This document shows, piece after piece, positions 24,214-35,625 of a DNA stretch of 64,000 nucleotides (position 1 is the first letter of the stretch; each line of letters opens with the position of its first letter). Under the pieces are notes generated by a model, which did not search any database, was not told the origin of the DNA, and was given only the letters and a program-made list of their open reading frames with translations. The translations under genes were made by a program, and so were the position numbers. The stretch covers positions 2,418,001 through 2,482,000 of the forward strand of contig BJKQ01000004.1 of the NCBI GenBank assembly GCA_006538405.1, written 5' to 3'. The DNA is from Hansfordia pulvinata (lineage: Eukaryota > Ascomycota > Sordariomycetes > Xylariales).

Positions 24214-26906
24214 ATGAAGCTCTCCCCTCTACTCGGCCTGCTCGTCGCTGGCTTGGCCGAGCTGCGCGCCGCCTCAGCCACCCTTCACCCCCGAGATCAC
24301 TCCCTCAACGACTACTATGTTCTTCACATCGCACGCGACGTCGAACCCTCAGACATTGCCGCTCGCCTGGGCTTGAGGCATGAGAGCGCCTTTCCCTCGC
24401 TCGCCGATCACCATGTCTTCTCCGCCGCCAGGTCTGAAGATAATGTTGTTCAAAACGCGATCAAGAAGCGCCAGCTCGAGAAGCGCTCCGCCGCCACCGG
24501 TGAACACGGCCACGACCTGCTCGACCGCGTCCACTTCTCCCAGAAACAGACCCTCCGTGCTCCCTTGCAGAAAAGGCTGGTGCCGCCCCCGCCTGAAGGT
24601 TACCAGCACGCCACGCGCGGGTCCTCCGACACGGCCGATCCCAAGGCTCTAGAGCAGCAAAAGTCGGTTGCGAAGACCCTCGGCATCCAAGACCCCATCT
24701 TCAATGAACAGTGGCATCTTTTCAACACCATCCAAGTCGGCCACGATGTCAACATTACCCAGGTCTGGCTCGATGGCATTACTGGCAAGAACGCCACTGT
24801 CGCCATCATCGACGACGGCCTCGACATGAACAGCAAGGATCTCAACGAGAACTACTATGCTGCCGGCAGCTACGACTTCAACGATCACGTCGAGGAGCCC
24901 AAGCCCAAACTGTCCGACGACAGGCACGGGACCCGCTGCGCCGGTGAGATTGCCGCCCAGAAGAACGATGTTTGCGGCGTTGGTGTTGCCTGGACTCCAA
25001 GGTTGCTGGGATCCGCATTCTTAGCGGCATGATCACCGACGCCGACGAGGCCATTGCCATGAACTACGACTTCCAGCACAACGACATCTACTCCTGCTCT
25101 TGGGGTCCCCCGGACGACGGCAAGACCATGGACGCGCCGGGCATCTTGATCCGACGCGCGATGTTGAATGGCATCCAGAACGGCCGCGACAAGCTCGGCT
25201 CCATCTTTGTCTTCGCCTCGGGCAACGGTGCCGCCAGTGAGGACAACTGCAACTTTGACGGCTACACCAACAGTATCTACAGCATTACCATCGGCGCCGT
25301 GGATCGCGCCGGCCAGCACCCTTACTACTCTGAAAAGTGCTCTGCTCAGCTTGTTGTCACTTACAGCAGTGGAAGTGGGGGGTCAATCGTGAGTGTCACT
25401 CAAAACTGACAGTCCCGGCTTTGAAGCTAATTGGAGCGCAGCACACAACCGATGTCGGCGAAAACCAATGCTCGTCCACCCACGGCGGCACATCGGCCGC
25501 TGCCCCCCTGGCCGCCGGTATCTTCGCTCTCGCACTCGAGGTTCGGCAGGACCTAACCTGGAGAGACATGCAATACATTGCCATGGAGAGCGCGATTCCG
25601 ATCGACCTCGAGGGCGACGAGCGCCAGACCACGGTGATTGGCAAGGAATTCAGCCACACGTTTGGCTATGGCAAGATCGACACGTACGCTCTCGTGGAGA
25701 CTGCCAAGACCTGGAAGACGGTCAAGCCCCAGGCTTGGTATTTCTCTCCGTGGCTGCACGTGCGCCACGATATCCCGCAGGGCGACGAGGGTCTGTCGTC
25801 GAGCTTCGAGGTCACCCCTCAGATGCTCAAGAATGCCAACCTGGGCCGCCTCGAGCACATCACGGTCACGATGAACGTTGAGCATGGACGCAGAGGCGAC
25901 CTGAGTGTCGATCTCGTCAGTCCCAGAGGTGTCGTCAGTCATCTGTCCGCCACTCGTAAGCTTGATGAGAGCAAGGACGGTTACAAGGACTGGACCTTCA
26001 TGACGGTTGCGCACTGGTAAGCTGCTTCTTGCGAGGACCCCACTTTGTTTCAATCACTAACCACCTTCTCAGGGGCGAATCCGGAATCGGTTCCTGGACC
26101 ATCATCGTGCGGGATACAACCGTCAACGAACACAAGGGCAGCTTTGTCGACTGGCATCTCAAGTTTTGGGGAGAGAGCATTGATGCCGCCAAGGCCACCC
26201 TCCTCCCGATGCCCACCGACGAAGACGACGACAACCATGACCAAGACGTCCCCACCCACACAGTCGGCGCCTCCACCACGAGCCTTCCCTCCGTTCCGGG
26301 GGCCACAAACACTCAAGTCGGCGTTGTCCCGACGGATCACCCCGAACGCCCGACCAAGCCGACGGGCGGTGTCGAAGCGGACCCGGCCACCAGTACGGCG
26401 CCCGCGGATGAGGCTCTGGCCAGCACTCCGGCTGAAGGCAGTTCATGGCTGCCGCCGTTTCTGCCCACGTTCGGTGTTTCTCCCAGCACGCAAGCCTGGA
26501 TTTACGGATCGCTGGGTCTCATCGTCGTCTTCTGCGCTGGCGTGGGTGCTTGGCTCTGGATTGTGCGGCGCCGTCGTCTGCGCAACAACCCCGCGACACG
26601 TACGAATTCAGGCCTTTGAATGAAGCCGAAGAGTCGGAGGGTCTGACCGGAGGCGGAGGAGCGGGCGGAAGGCGTCGCGGTGGCGAGCTGTATGATGCGT
26701 TTGCGGACGGCAGCGGAGATGAGATGGACGAGTTCCACGACGATGAGCGCGATGACCTGGAGCGCCGTATCAGCTTGATCAGCGAGGAGGACGACGAGGA
26801 CGAGGAGGACGAGGACGAGGACAATGGCGTGGCAGGGGCTGCGGCCACCGAAAAACAGAGTGGAAGGTTACTGGCCGGCAGGGGCGCCGGCGCGGGTGGA
26901 CGGTAA
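24214..26906 (+). CDS. kexB: Kexin (Kex2-type prohormone-processing endoprotease)
   Basis: This is a Golgi membrane serine protease that cuts secreted precursors after Lys-Arg or Arg-Arg. It has a signal peptide (residues 1 to about 22) and a propeptide with its own KR site (K120-R121). The subtilisin domain carries Asp200 in AIIDDGLDM, His238 in DDRHGTRCAGEIA, the oxyanion-hole segment SCSWGPPDDGKTM and the nucleophile in HGGTSAAAP. A P domain follows, then a Thr/Pro-rich stalk, one transmembrane helix (IYGSLGLIVVFCAGVGAWLW) and an acidic cytosolic tail. Introns are 25389-25441 and 26017-26072. Frame changes at GG 24992-24993 and C4 26589-26592 are each repaired by one base and restore conserved residues, so the gene is probably intact. 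The inferred length is 861 residues. The symbol follows Aspergillus usage; KEX2 in yeast. Confidence 0.95.
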
Positions 26907-28639
26907 ACCAAAATCCTGTATGCATGCCCGCTTGAATTGTTTTACCAGCATATACTACACCACGATACCACACTATGCATAGTACATTGTACTGGAGTTT
27001 GATGTTTTGGGTCAAGAGAAAACACTCTATTCTGCCCTTGTTGTCCTGACGTGCCGATTGTGTGGCAACGCGACTGATTCTTTGTGGAAAGGCCCGCATG
27101 TTTGGCAGCTCCCGGATGTGAAGGGTGGGGCAGGTCTCGAGACGATATTTGCGTCGTTGCGGACGCCAGTGGACGAGGCCATGAACGACGAGCATGGAGA
27201 GAAGACTCGGTCAATGGCGCATTGCCGGTCAGGGAAAGGGCACCTACAGGTATCCAAGTCATGAGCGACACCCCCTCCCCGGGTTTGCGGCCCGCGGGGC
27301 CTTTGTGTTTGCAGGCTTGGTCATCGGCCACACGGCGTCTTTACACGCCACCGACGATCGAGCCAGCCTGGGGGCCTTTCGGATGGTCTTGTTCGATGCC
27401 CAGCATCATCAGGACGCTGCCGTCGCGCGGCGTGTCGCGTGTCACAAACATGAAAAAGGTCTGCACGACACTTGCGCAGTCGATCGATGCTCACCTTGCC
27501 CGCAGTACTCAGACGTACGATGCCCCGTGTCACCACGGGGCGAGAGTAAAGACGTCTTTGTCTTGTCCGGGATGCGTGAGGGGGCTGACAAGGCCGATCT
27601 GCGCCCCCCCCCCCCCTTTCTTCTTGTGTTTTCACGCTCGACGGGGCGAGTCGCACGGACATGATGGAAAGTCATGCGGACCGAGACGAGGAGACCGGCG
27701 AGCGGGAGACGTACGTAGGGCTACGCACTCACGCACTCACGCACTCACGCACGCGGAGGGCTCGCGGGATGCTACGACCTTTCTCCCCTTCGGCCGGCTC
27801 GAGGGAGGTCAGAAGCTCTGGGGAAGAAACGGTCGCTCGTGGCAAGACAATGATGGTGGAGGCCAACGCGGTGTGCCAGGGAGAGCCGGGCTTCGAGCGA
27901 GGCACGAATTGGGGCACGAGTGAGCGAGCTCAAGTTGTCCGGCGCGGACAGTTCTCGAGTGGGTAGACGGACGGGGACTGCTGTGCAGAGTTACGCTTTT
28001 TTTTGGGGGGGGGGGGGGGGTGGGGGGATCCTAGACGGGTAGACAAAACGTGGGAACGGACGCACAACTGCAAAGAGCACATCATCTTGAGAGCGGCTGT
28101 GAGGAAAGCAGCCGTGCGTTTCTTCCCCTCCCCCTTTCCCCTGTTTTCATCAGGCGCTCCCCGCCGATTCTCCAGCGGTGCGATCTCCGACGGGTGCTGC
28201 CGAGATGCCTAGGAGTGGTCTCGCTAGCGACGGAAGACACGACCTCCAGGTTTGTTCCCATCCATAGGTAGGTACACATCCATCTCTATGGTCAGCGGGG
28301 GGGAATGTCTTTGAAACACCCTGTCAGCCTGTAAGAGGGGAGAACTTGGACGGGCGCGGGCGCTTGAGTGACCAGCCCTCGATGGGCAAGACCACTCCTT
28401 TGCCCCCCCCCCCCCCCCTCTCCTCGTCTCCACTGCTCGCGCACCCTGTGTGACGACCCGAAAGCACCGGGACCGAACGGCAGAATCGATCGTGTCCTCG
28501 GGTGGCCGGGCACAGCAGGGGGGAGTGGGGGGGGAGTGAGCTGGTTGCTTCTCCTCCCGCGAGATGAAGGTGGTTCCTGTTTGCATAAAAGACGTCCCGG
28601 TCTCGACGTGCCGTCGGGGAGGGACGCAAGTCGGTGTAC
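26907..28639. other. Intergenic region after kexin
   Basis: No gene is supported. Features are a CACTCACG tandem repeat near 27725-27752, a C run near 27606-27617, a run of 16 G at 28005-28020 and a C run at about 28402-28417. The open frames here are low in complexity and lie over these tracts. Confidence 0.55.
28005..28020. repeat. Homopolymer of 16 G
   Basis: T8 followed directly by 16 G, then T and a further G6. It is non-coding, and its length is uncertain for the same reason as other homopolymers in this window. Confidence 0.8.
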
Positions 28640-29092
28640 CGGAGGGTTTTGGTGGTGGGGGCCGGCCATCACCACCACGGACCGAGAAGAGGAACAGGGA
28701 CAGGGACAGGGACAGAAACACAGCGGGTGGAACTGCAGCTGCTGGACGAGGCGCGCGGCGAGGTCGAGGTGCCCGGCGGCGGCAACGTGGCCAGCTTCCA
28801 CCCGCCGGCGACGCTGCTCGAGTACCCGAGGTGGAGGAAGGGGGGCGCGTCGTGCTTCGCCGTGTTCCCGGGCGGGGTGCGCATCGCCGAGTCCGGGCTC
28901 TACGAGCTGCACGCCACCGTCGTCGCGTTCGACGCCGACGCCGACGCCGAAGAGGGCGGGGACGATAGTAGCGGTGGTGGTGGTGGTGGTGGTGATGCCG
29001 GGTGGGCCACGTACGCGCAGTCGGCGGCGCGGTCGCGCGTCCTCGAGGTCACCCGGAACCAGCCGCCGGCGAGGAGGGACAATAGGAGTGAG
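28640..29092 (+). other. Coding-like stretch, unidentified; possible gene fragment
   Basis: One frame reads as plausible protein: QRVELQLLDEARGEVEVPGG, then FHPPATLLEYPRWRKGGA, SCFAVFPGGVRIAESGLYEL and HATVVAFDADADAEEG, with a GGT repeat giving poly-Gly near 28973-28993. The stretch ends at a possible donor (GTGAGC at about 29091). I find no start codon with good context, no convincing downstream exon and no family match. It lies next to a monooxygenase relic on the other strand, so it may be another decayed gene. It could also be chance coding-like sequence in GC-rich DNA. Confidence 0.3.
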
Positions 29093-29584
29093 CATTCCTT
29101 ATTCTTTTTTTCTCTTTTTTTTCCTCTCTCTTTTTCGTTCTCTCTCTCTTTTTCTTGCCCTTCCTGTTGTTCGTGATGAAAGGGTTGCGAGACACTGACA
29201 GCGTGAGTGAAACGGGGACATGTACAGGCTCGGCCGAGCGCAGACTCGTCAGGGCTCTGCTTCGAGACCCCGTCTTCGCCAACAATCACGAATAAGGCCA
29301 GGCCGGCCACGGCCTGCCACGAGGAAATCGAGTTCTCGGGCTGCGATCTTATATATTGTGACTGCGGGAAGTCACCTCGGCGAACCGGAAGAGCACCAAG
29401 GTGTACTGGGTCGACTGGCGGGGAGCAAACAGCCGAAAGAATGAGTTGGGCTGTCAAAGCTGAATGGTTTGGTGATATGATTTCTCAACGTCCGTTATGT
29501 CCAAGCTATGATAGATGCATGTAGTTAGAACTCGAATCCGAAAGAAAAACATCTCGTGTGTTGACAAGCAAACATTGCGCCGGG

Positions 29585-30150
29585 TCACCCCATGAGGACG
29601 AACAGGTTGGGGAACGCCGACAGGCACGTGCCATGGTACGCCGACGGGACGCCCTGGCCGGCCGACTGCCACTGTGCTCGTTTGGCATCTCGTGTGAGCG
29701 AGGGTACTTGATGAGTACCTTGGGTAGTAGTTGAAAGAAAGAAAGAAGACGGGAAGAAAAAGAAGAAGAAAAGACCAACGTGCTCGTTGACGCTCCCGCC
29801 CGTTTGCCCTTAAATCCCTATAGGCGCCAGCAGCTTTCGTGTTTGGAACACCGGTGGCCAGCACGATCTGGGTGGCGCTGCAGCCGTTGCTGTTGCCGTT
29901 GCCGTTGCCGTTGCCGACGACGACGACGACGACGCGGCCGGCCGGCCTACTCGAAGCCGGTGTCCCACCGCGCGCCGAGTGGAACAGCCGTCCCGCGAAC
30001 GACGCCGGTGCCGTACCGGATGTGCCGCTCCAGGCCGTACTGCGCCGCCACGCGCCGGGCGTAGGGTAGGATCTCGCCCTGCATCGCGTACTTCGGCGAC
30101 CAGTCCGGGTTGAGGGGGAAGGAGGAGAAGTAGGAGTGCGACGGGACCTG
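29585..30150 (-). pseudogene. Relic of a class B flavin monooxygenase (Baeyer-Villiger type)
   Basis: Three pieces appear in family order on the minus strand. The first (30150-29947) reads VPSHSYFSSFPLNPDWSPKY then EILPYARRVAAQYGLERHIR, typical of these enzymes, and ends in an in-frame TAG. The second (about 29938-29830), in another frame, carries the second Rossmann motif as VVGNG...GCSATQIVLATG. The third (29664-29585) reads AYHGTCLSAFPNLFVLMG then TGA, resembling the C-terminal AYLGT...FPNFF-type motif. About 100 residues are missing between pieces 1 and 2, and more between 2 and 3. No N-terminal GxGxxG exon is found upstream. Stops, frame changes and large deletions together make this a true relic, unlike the single-base breaks elsewhere in the window. 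Confidence 0.75.
29892..29935. repeat. GTTGCC hexanucleotide and GAC trinucleotide repeats inside the monooxygenase relic
   Basis: About four GTTGCC units are followed by about six GAC units. On the minus strand they read as repeated Val then Gly-Asn, falling exactly on the VVGNG nucleotide-binding motif. Confidence 0.85.
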
Positions 30151-30654
30151 TTTTTATGTTGTTGTTGCTGCTGTTGTTGTTATCATTCTCTCTTATTCCA
30201 TTCCATTTCTTATCTGTTAAAACGTAACCCAGAAAGCACCTCGCCGGGGAAAATATCGCATGTCTCTTCCTCCCACCGAGGGGCAACTTCGCCGACCTCT
30301 TTTATGATCCTGCCGAGACCTCTCGAAACCAGGTAACTCTTATCTTATGTAGAGCGCCCAATTGGACTCTGGCTTTCCGGTTCGGGACGCTCGAACAGAT
30401 GCCCTCGGGGGTTTTTTTCCCTCGCGTCGAAGGGTATCTACCTTGAGTACCTAGGTTAGGTACACTCAATGATCGCCGGCCTGGCCAGACGCAGACGCGC
30501 GTGGCGCGAGTTCCCACGTGGTGGCAAAGTTACCTCTTTGACTTCTGGGGCAACTGAGGCGAGCGGTGGGGAAAGGTAGGTACTCGTAAGATCAGCCCGC
30601 TCTACCCCGTAATAAGTCGTCCGAGAGGGGCACACGAGCACTCATCCATCGTAC

Positions 30655-30687
<33 letters not shown>

Positions 30688-31888
30688 CTAAAGTAAAAAA
30701 AAAAAAAGACATCCATGATCAAATGGGGGCGGTGGCGAGACTACGAGTATATGAAGGGCTATTTATGGAGATGCTGTGACGTGAACCGATGGCAAGAACG
30801 AATCGAGGAAAAGACGGGAGAAAAAAAAGGGAGAGGAGAGCCGAACCTGCTAATCACTGGGTACCTACCAGGTAGCCACGAATTTCCCAGACCGAGTATA
30901 CTGGCCGTCACTCACTCCGGTCCCTTTCTCATTTTCTGCATTGCCCCGTGCGTGGACAGCGCTGCGGACTCGCTCCCCTCCTCTCCCCGCGCTCCCCGCG
31001 CCTCCGCTGCACACCACCGCCAAACCCACCCACCCCCGCTGTCAAAATCCCGGCCACCACCGAAGGGTTAGCTGCGCGTGTACTAACAGACAGACGAATA
31101 CGGCATCCTGGCCGCGCGCTAATAAGACTCATCACATGCCACCCGTCCGGCGGATGGAGGGAAAACAAAACGTGGGGATGTATGTGGGCGGGGAGGCACA
31201 CCATGACGAAGGCAGGCTGAGGAGAGGGGTCGGTGGGGTGGCGGGCCATGGTCAATTCGGCACGACCTTGACACGGTTGAGTCAACCCTCCCCCTCTCTT
31301 TTTGCCGCTGTGCTCGGTCGACATGCCCGCGAGAGAGGGGGGACAGCTCGCCACCCCTGCCTCTTTCAGACCTGGGGAAGCACTTCCCTCTCAAGAAAAA
31401 GAAGAAGAAGAAGAAAAAACCGCTCGGGAGCCGCAACAAGCGAGAAATACCCTCCCTCTCTCTCTCTCCAGTTGCCACGCTGGGCGCCCCGAGAGAGAGA
31501 GAGGGAGGGAGACCAGAGGGAAGAGGGATGGCAGATTCCCGAAGAGAGGGGCAAGGGGGCAATTTGATCAAACAAGACGAGCTGGCGGCGAAAGCCTTTG
31601 AACGAGTCCGCATCCCTATTTCTATGCTCCTGTTGGTGTAAACAAGACACGCTCTCTCTCTCTCCAGCCCGGCGGTCGCATTCTTGTAATCCGTCCTTGT
31701 ATTCGTCTATACAGTTCAGCATCAGCCACGCGACAAACGCGCGCGCTTCCACCACCAACCCCCCCCCCCCCCTCGCCCGCCCCTCTAGCACTTTTTCGCT
31801 GGCAGTCGGAAACGAAACTCATAATCCGCGACTGCGTGAAAGAGAGAGAGAGAGAGAACGAGGGAAAAAAGAAGAAAAGAAAAACATC
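30151..31888. other. Intergenic region upstream of the SDR gene
   Basis: No gene is supported. The stretch contains a CAG trinucleotide repeat at about 30655-30687, TACCTAGGTA-like words (about 30438-30460 and 30860-30877), AG/CT-rich microsatellites (31441-31510, 31840-31860) and a C run of about 14 near 31759-31772. The pyrimidine- and AG-rich last 200 bases are probably the SDR promoter and leader. Confidence 0.6.
30655..30687. repeat. (GCA)n trinucleotide repeat
   Basis: About eleven perfect GCA units in intergenic DNA, followed shortly by a poly-A tract near 30697-30707. No coding frame around it is supported. Confidence 0.85.
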
Positions 31889-33213
31889 ATGCCAGGCCGC
31901 CTGCAAGACAAGGTCGCCGTCGTGACGGGCGCCTCCTCGGGCCTCGGCCGCGCCATCGCCCTGGCCTACGCCGCCGAGGGCGCCTCCGCCGTCGTCTGCG
32001 CCGACCTCAGGCCCGAGCCCCGCGGCGAGGAGGCCGACACCGCCGCCGGCAACACCGACGAGCTGATCCGCCGCGGAGGAGGAGGAGGAGGGGCGGCGCG
32101 CGCCCTCTTCGTCCGCACCGACGTCAGCTCCGCCGCCGACGTCGAGAACATGATCGCCCGCGCGGTCCAGGAGTACGGCCGCGTCGACATGTGAGTTTCT
32201 TCATTCTTTCTAGTTCTTTGTCTGTTTTCTTTCTTTCTTTTTTTTCCCCCTTTTTTCAAACCTCTCTTTCTCCTCTCCCTCTGTACCTTGACCGGACGAG
32301 AAGAACGAGGGGAGGAGGAGGGCGATGTATAAGAATGAAAAAAATCAAGAAAAAGGCTAGATTGGTTGGGATCGCATGCTTCGGAATTCAACACCCACCT
32401 TCCTAGCGGACACTGACCCGGAGGGCGTTAAAAAAAAAAAATCAACAGTCTCGTAAACAACGCCGGCATCTCCATTGAGGCCGGCCGGAAGGGCCTCAAG
32501 ATCCACGAGACGCCCGAGGAGACCTGGGACGTCACCATGGCCGTCAACACAAAGTCCGTCTTCCTCTGCTGCAAGTACGCTACCGCCCAGATGCTCAAGC
32601 AGGACCTCCACCGCGACGGTCACCGCGGCTGGATCATCAACATGTCCTCCATCTTCGGCCTCGTCGGCGGCAGACACAACAGTAAGCCCTTTTTGCCCCT
32701 TTCTTCACATTCCCCTTCCTCCCTTTCTTTCTTCCCTTCCCTCCCCTTGCCCGGCATCCAGGCCAAGCCAGCCGAACCCCCAGCTGACACAAACGGGGGA
32801 AAAAAAAGTCTCGTACGCCGCCTCCAAAGCCGCCGTCACCAACATCACCAGACAAGTCGCCATGGACTACGCCGACGACCGCATACACTGCAACGCCATC
32901 TGCCCTGGCTGTAAGTGAACTTCCTTCTCCCTCGTCTCCCGGCTCTGGCCTGGCCTAGCCTGGCCTGGCCTGGCCCAGCCTGGCCTGCTCTCGTGGGCAG
33001 CTTCTCTGACACTCCTCAGACACCCAAACGGCCATCTTCCAAGAAACCATCAGCCACTTGGATGACGTGGCCGGCATCGAGGCTAGACACCCCTTCGGCG
33101 GCACCGGAAAACCCCAGGACATCGTCGGCGCCGCCATCTTCCTCGCCAGTCTCGAGGCGTCGTGGATCACCGGCGTGAACCTGCCCGTCGACGGGGGTTA
33201 CACGGCGCAGTGA
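31889..33213 (+). CDS. Short-chain dehydrogenase/reductase
   Basis: This is a classical SDR of 276 residues, an NAD(P)-dependent oxidoreductase resembling 3-oxoacyl-ACP reductase and glucose dehydrogenase types. The ATG at 31889 gives [10 protein letters not shown] near the N terminus (TGxxxGxG, cofactor binding). Further motifs are LVNNAG, the catalytic Ser in [17 protein letters not shown] with catalytic Tyr and Lys, and the C-terminal [15 protein letters not shown]. Three introns are clear: 32191-32448, 32682-32808 and 32911-33019. The first is long for a fungus (258 nt). Splicing gives an unbroken frame, so this gene is intact, unlike the monooxygenase relic upstream. A poly-Gly insertion ([12 protein letters not shown]) lies near residue 65. 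The substrate cannot be told from sequence. The gene is convergent with the Zn2Cys6 regulator 152 bp away. Confidence 0.92.
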
Positions 33214-33365
33214 CGGTGACGAGACATACGGTACCGTCACCACGTACATAATACCGAAAATAGATAGACGCCTTTTTTGTTGAAGCACTCATCACGGATT
33301 TTCACAACCCCACTGGATCTTCCAAATCGTGGAAGTAGCCCTTGCGACTTGCCAATTCCATTGAT

Positions 33366-35625
33366 CTACCCTTTGAATAAGCCCTTCGCCGTCTGCCACT
33401 CATCTTGCAACTTCTGAACATAATGCAATGTGGGCCAACCCAGATTTCTCTCAATGTCCGTCAGCAGGCGGATGACCAGCTTTTGGTCCGCCTCGTCGTA
33501 AAATACCTGGCCAGCAACAAAAAGCGCTTGCACAGATAGTATCGACACCGAATCTGCTGCTTCTGCTGTCAAGATGCCGCATATCTCTCGGGCGTTGAAT
33601 AATGCCATCCGCGTGTCGTGACGATATGTTTGCAGCCGAGCCGACACGGTAGATCTGATGGCCGTAGACTCTTGTGGTCTATTGGCGTGTAGAAGAACAC
33701 ATGCCATGTGGAAAGAAACCATGGCCCCCGCACAGACGGGCGTGTCGTACCATATCTGCTCGATAGGCTCCTCTTGGATCTCCGACGGATGTTCCCAGGT
33801 CCGGCCTCGGCGGGTGCGGGCAGTGGGAGTGAAAGTCTCAGGCAAGCTCCTTTGCCATTGCTGAAGCTCGTCCTTGATCGCTCTCCATCGGACGAGCAGG
33901 ATTTCCTGGGAGACTCCGTAGGACAGACGATCGCCCACTGGCCTTGCGTAGTCAGGTGGGTCCACAGCATCACCTGCTGCGATGAAGTTGAGTAGCTTGC
34001 TGAATATGCATACAAGGTCATTGGCCTTGAAGTCTTCCTCCACATCCGTGTACGGATTCCGACTGCGCAACGAGTCCGGGCTGAACGGCAGCTGGAATCT
34101 GTTGTCTGCAGTAACTAGTCCAGCATGATGCCATAGACGGAGATCGCCAATCTTGAACCTTGTCTGGGTCTCCCCCGTGAAAGCGCAGAGTATGTCTTGC
34201 CGCGCCAAGCTCCAGAAGATTGGGCCTTTGATGGCATTTTGGGGAATTGTGACCGTGGAAAGGCCATCACCCCGATCACTTGGGGGTTGCATGAACAAGG
34301 GGAACGCAGACAGGTGCGCGCTCCAAGCCGTACCAGGAGTGTCCATCAGCTCGTACTGGGTTAGAATGGAGATGACGGCGAAGATTTCCTCCGGGGGTTG
34401 GGAGCTGTGCACCAGCCCATCGTCGACACCGAGAGACTGCACCGCCGACTTGAGACCGGTGATTGCCTTGTCGTAGTACTGAGCCGAGGTGTAGTCCCAG
34501 CCGAAGCCATGCGGAGGAAGTTGGAGCTTCCAGTGGTTGCGACTCACTGACCCGTTCTCAGCAAGCCGCTGCTGATGCTTGGCCGCAATGGCGCATATAG
34601 AGTTCTTGATCAGCTCGCTGGAGCTGGCCATGGTCGGAATGCGACGCGAGAAGTAGGCATTGGTATCGAAGATGTCCATCCTATGGAACAGTCAGCAAAC
34701 AGTAACTTGCATTTGGTAGCAAAAGAACCCACCACGTTCCTGGCCCTTCCTGGAAGTGGCGCATCAGCCTCAGGGTCAGCAGGTCATCCCTGACGTAAGG
34801 CTCGTGAGAACGGTCTGATAATTCAGTGACGGGCTCTGATAACTCGGCCTGAGCACCACTGTGTTCTTGTGGCAGATCGTGGTCGCTGCCGGGCGAAATG
34901 TGAGGCTGAAAGCGTTCCTTTTCCGTCAGAGACCGCGGGGCAGCGCCCGCGGTCTGGTCGCCCTTGAAGCCCGAGTCGTCTGCCGCGGAACCGGCAATGG
35001 GTTTGTTGGTGGAAAGTTCGGCAGAGAGGGCCAGCAGGAGATCGGCTTCGTCGTCATGGTCGAAGTCGTAAGGGTTCTCGATGTGAATGAAGGTCACTGA
35101 CGGGGCAGGGATTGAGTACAGCGCGAACGTCGAAGCGGGGGGAAGGGGCACGCACGGTCTTTGGGAATGTCGACCCAGCTATCGAATGCGCCGCCGTCGC
35201 TGCCACTCTGGCCATTATGACAGGAGGCAGCCGGGGTGGTACCGGGGGCGAGAGCGTCGTGTGAGTAGTTGCGGAAGAGGGCGGCGTCGGACGAGGTGCA
35301 GGTGCGCTGCGCCTTCCTGCACTGCCCGCAAACCGGTCTTTCCTCGTCACACTTGACCTGCGGAGGGGGAAGGCGCCGTCAACATTATTCCAGTCACAGT
35401 CCAGTCTGCAGTCGGTCGCTGCCGCGCGGGGCCGGTCGGGACTCGCGGAACGTGCTGAAGAAGGCGCCGTAGCAACAGCGCCCTGGGCTGTCTTGGGTCC
35501 CCGGCGAGGCAGGCAGGCACTTACTTTGCGGGCTCTACAGGTTGAGCTGCTCGACGTTTTGCGCAGACGTCTGTCAGCCTCGTGGTCTGGGGTCGCGGGG
35601 GCCGGAACGTCGGTGAACGTTGCAT
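33366..35625 (-). CDS. Zn2Cys6 fungal-type transcription factor with a degenerate first cysteine
   Basis: Splicing gives a protein of about 680 residues. The N terminus holds a binuclear zinc cluster read as TCRARK, intron, VKCDEERPVCGQCRKAQRTC. The cysteine expected three residues before TCRARK's Cys is Ser (AGC). The rest resembles the fungal-specific regulatory middle domain (FGWDYTSAQYYDKAITGL). Introns are 35358-35524 (K|VKC, phase 0) and 34681-34732 (GTGGGT...CATAG, giving TW|MDIF). The start at 35625 is chosen because one missing base in the G5 run 35597-35601 joins MQRSPTFRPP to the zinc cluster. A second frame change at the G6 run 35137-35142 is also repaired by one base. It might regulate the neighbouring SDR, but that is inference from position only. 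Confidence 0.85.

Noticed and set aside
28640..28720. RRVLVVGAG as the missing N-terminal GxGxxG exon of the monooxygenase
   Set aside because: It is on the opposite strand from the relic and is followed by a poly-His and Gly-Thr repeat stretch rather than the expected fold.
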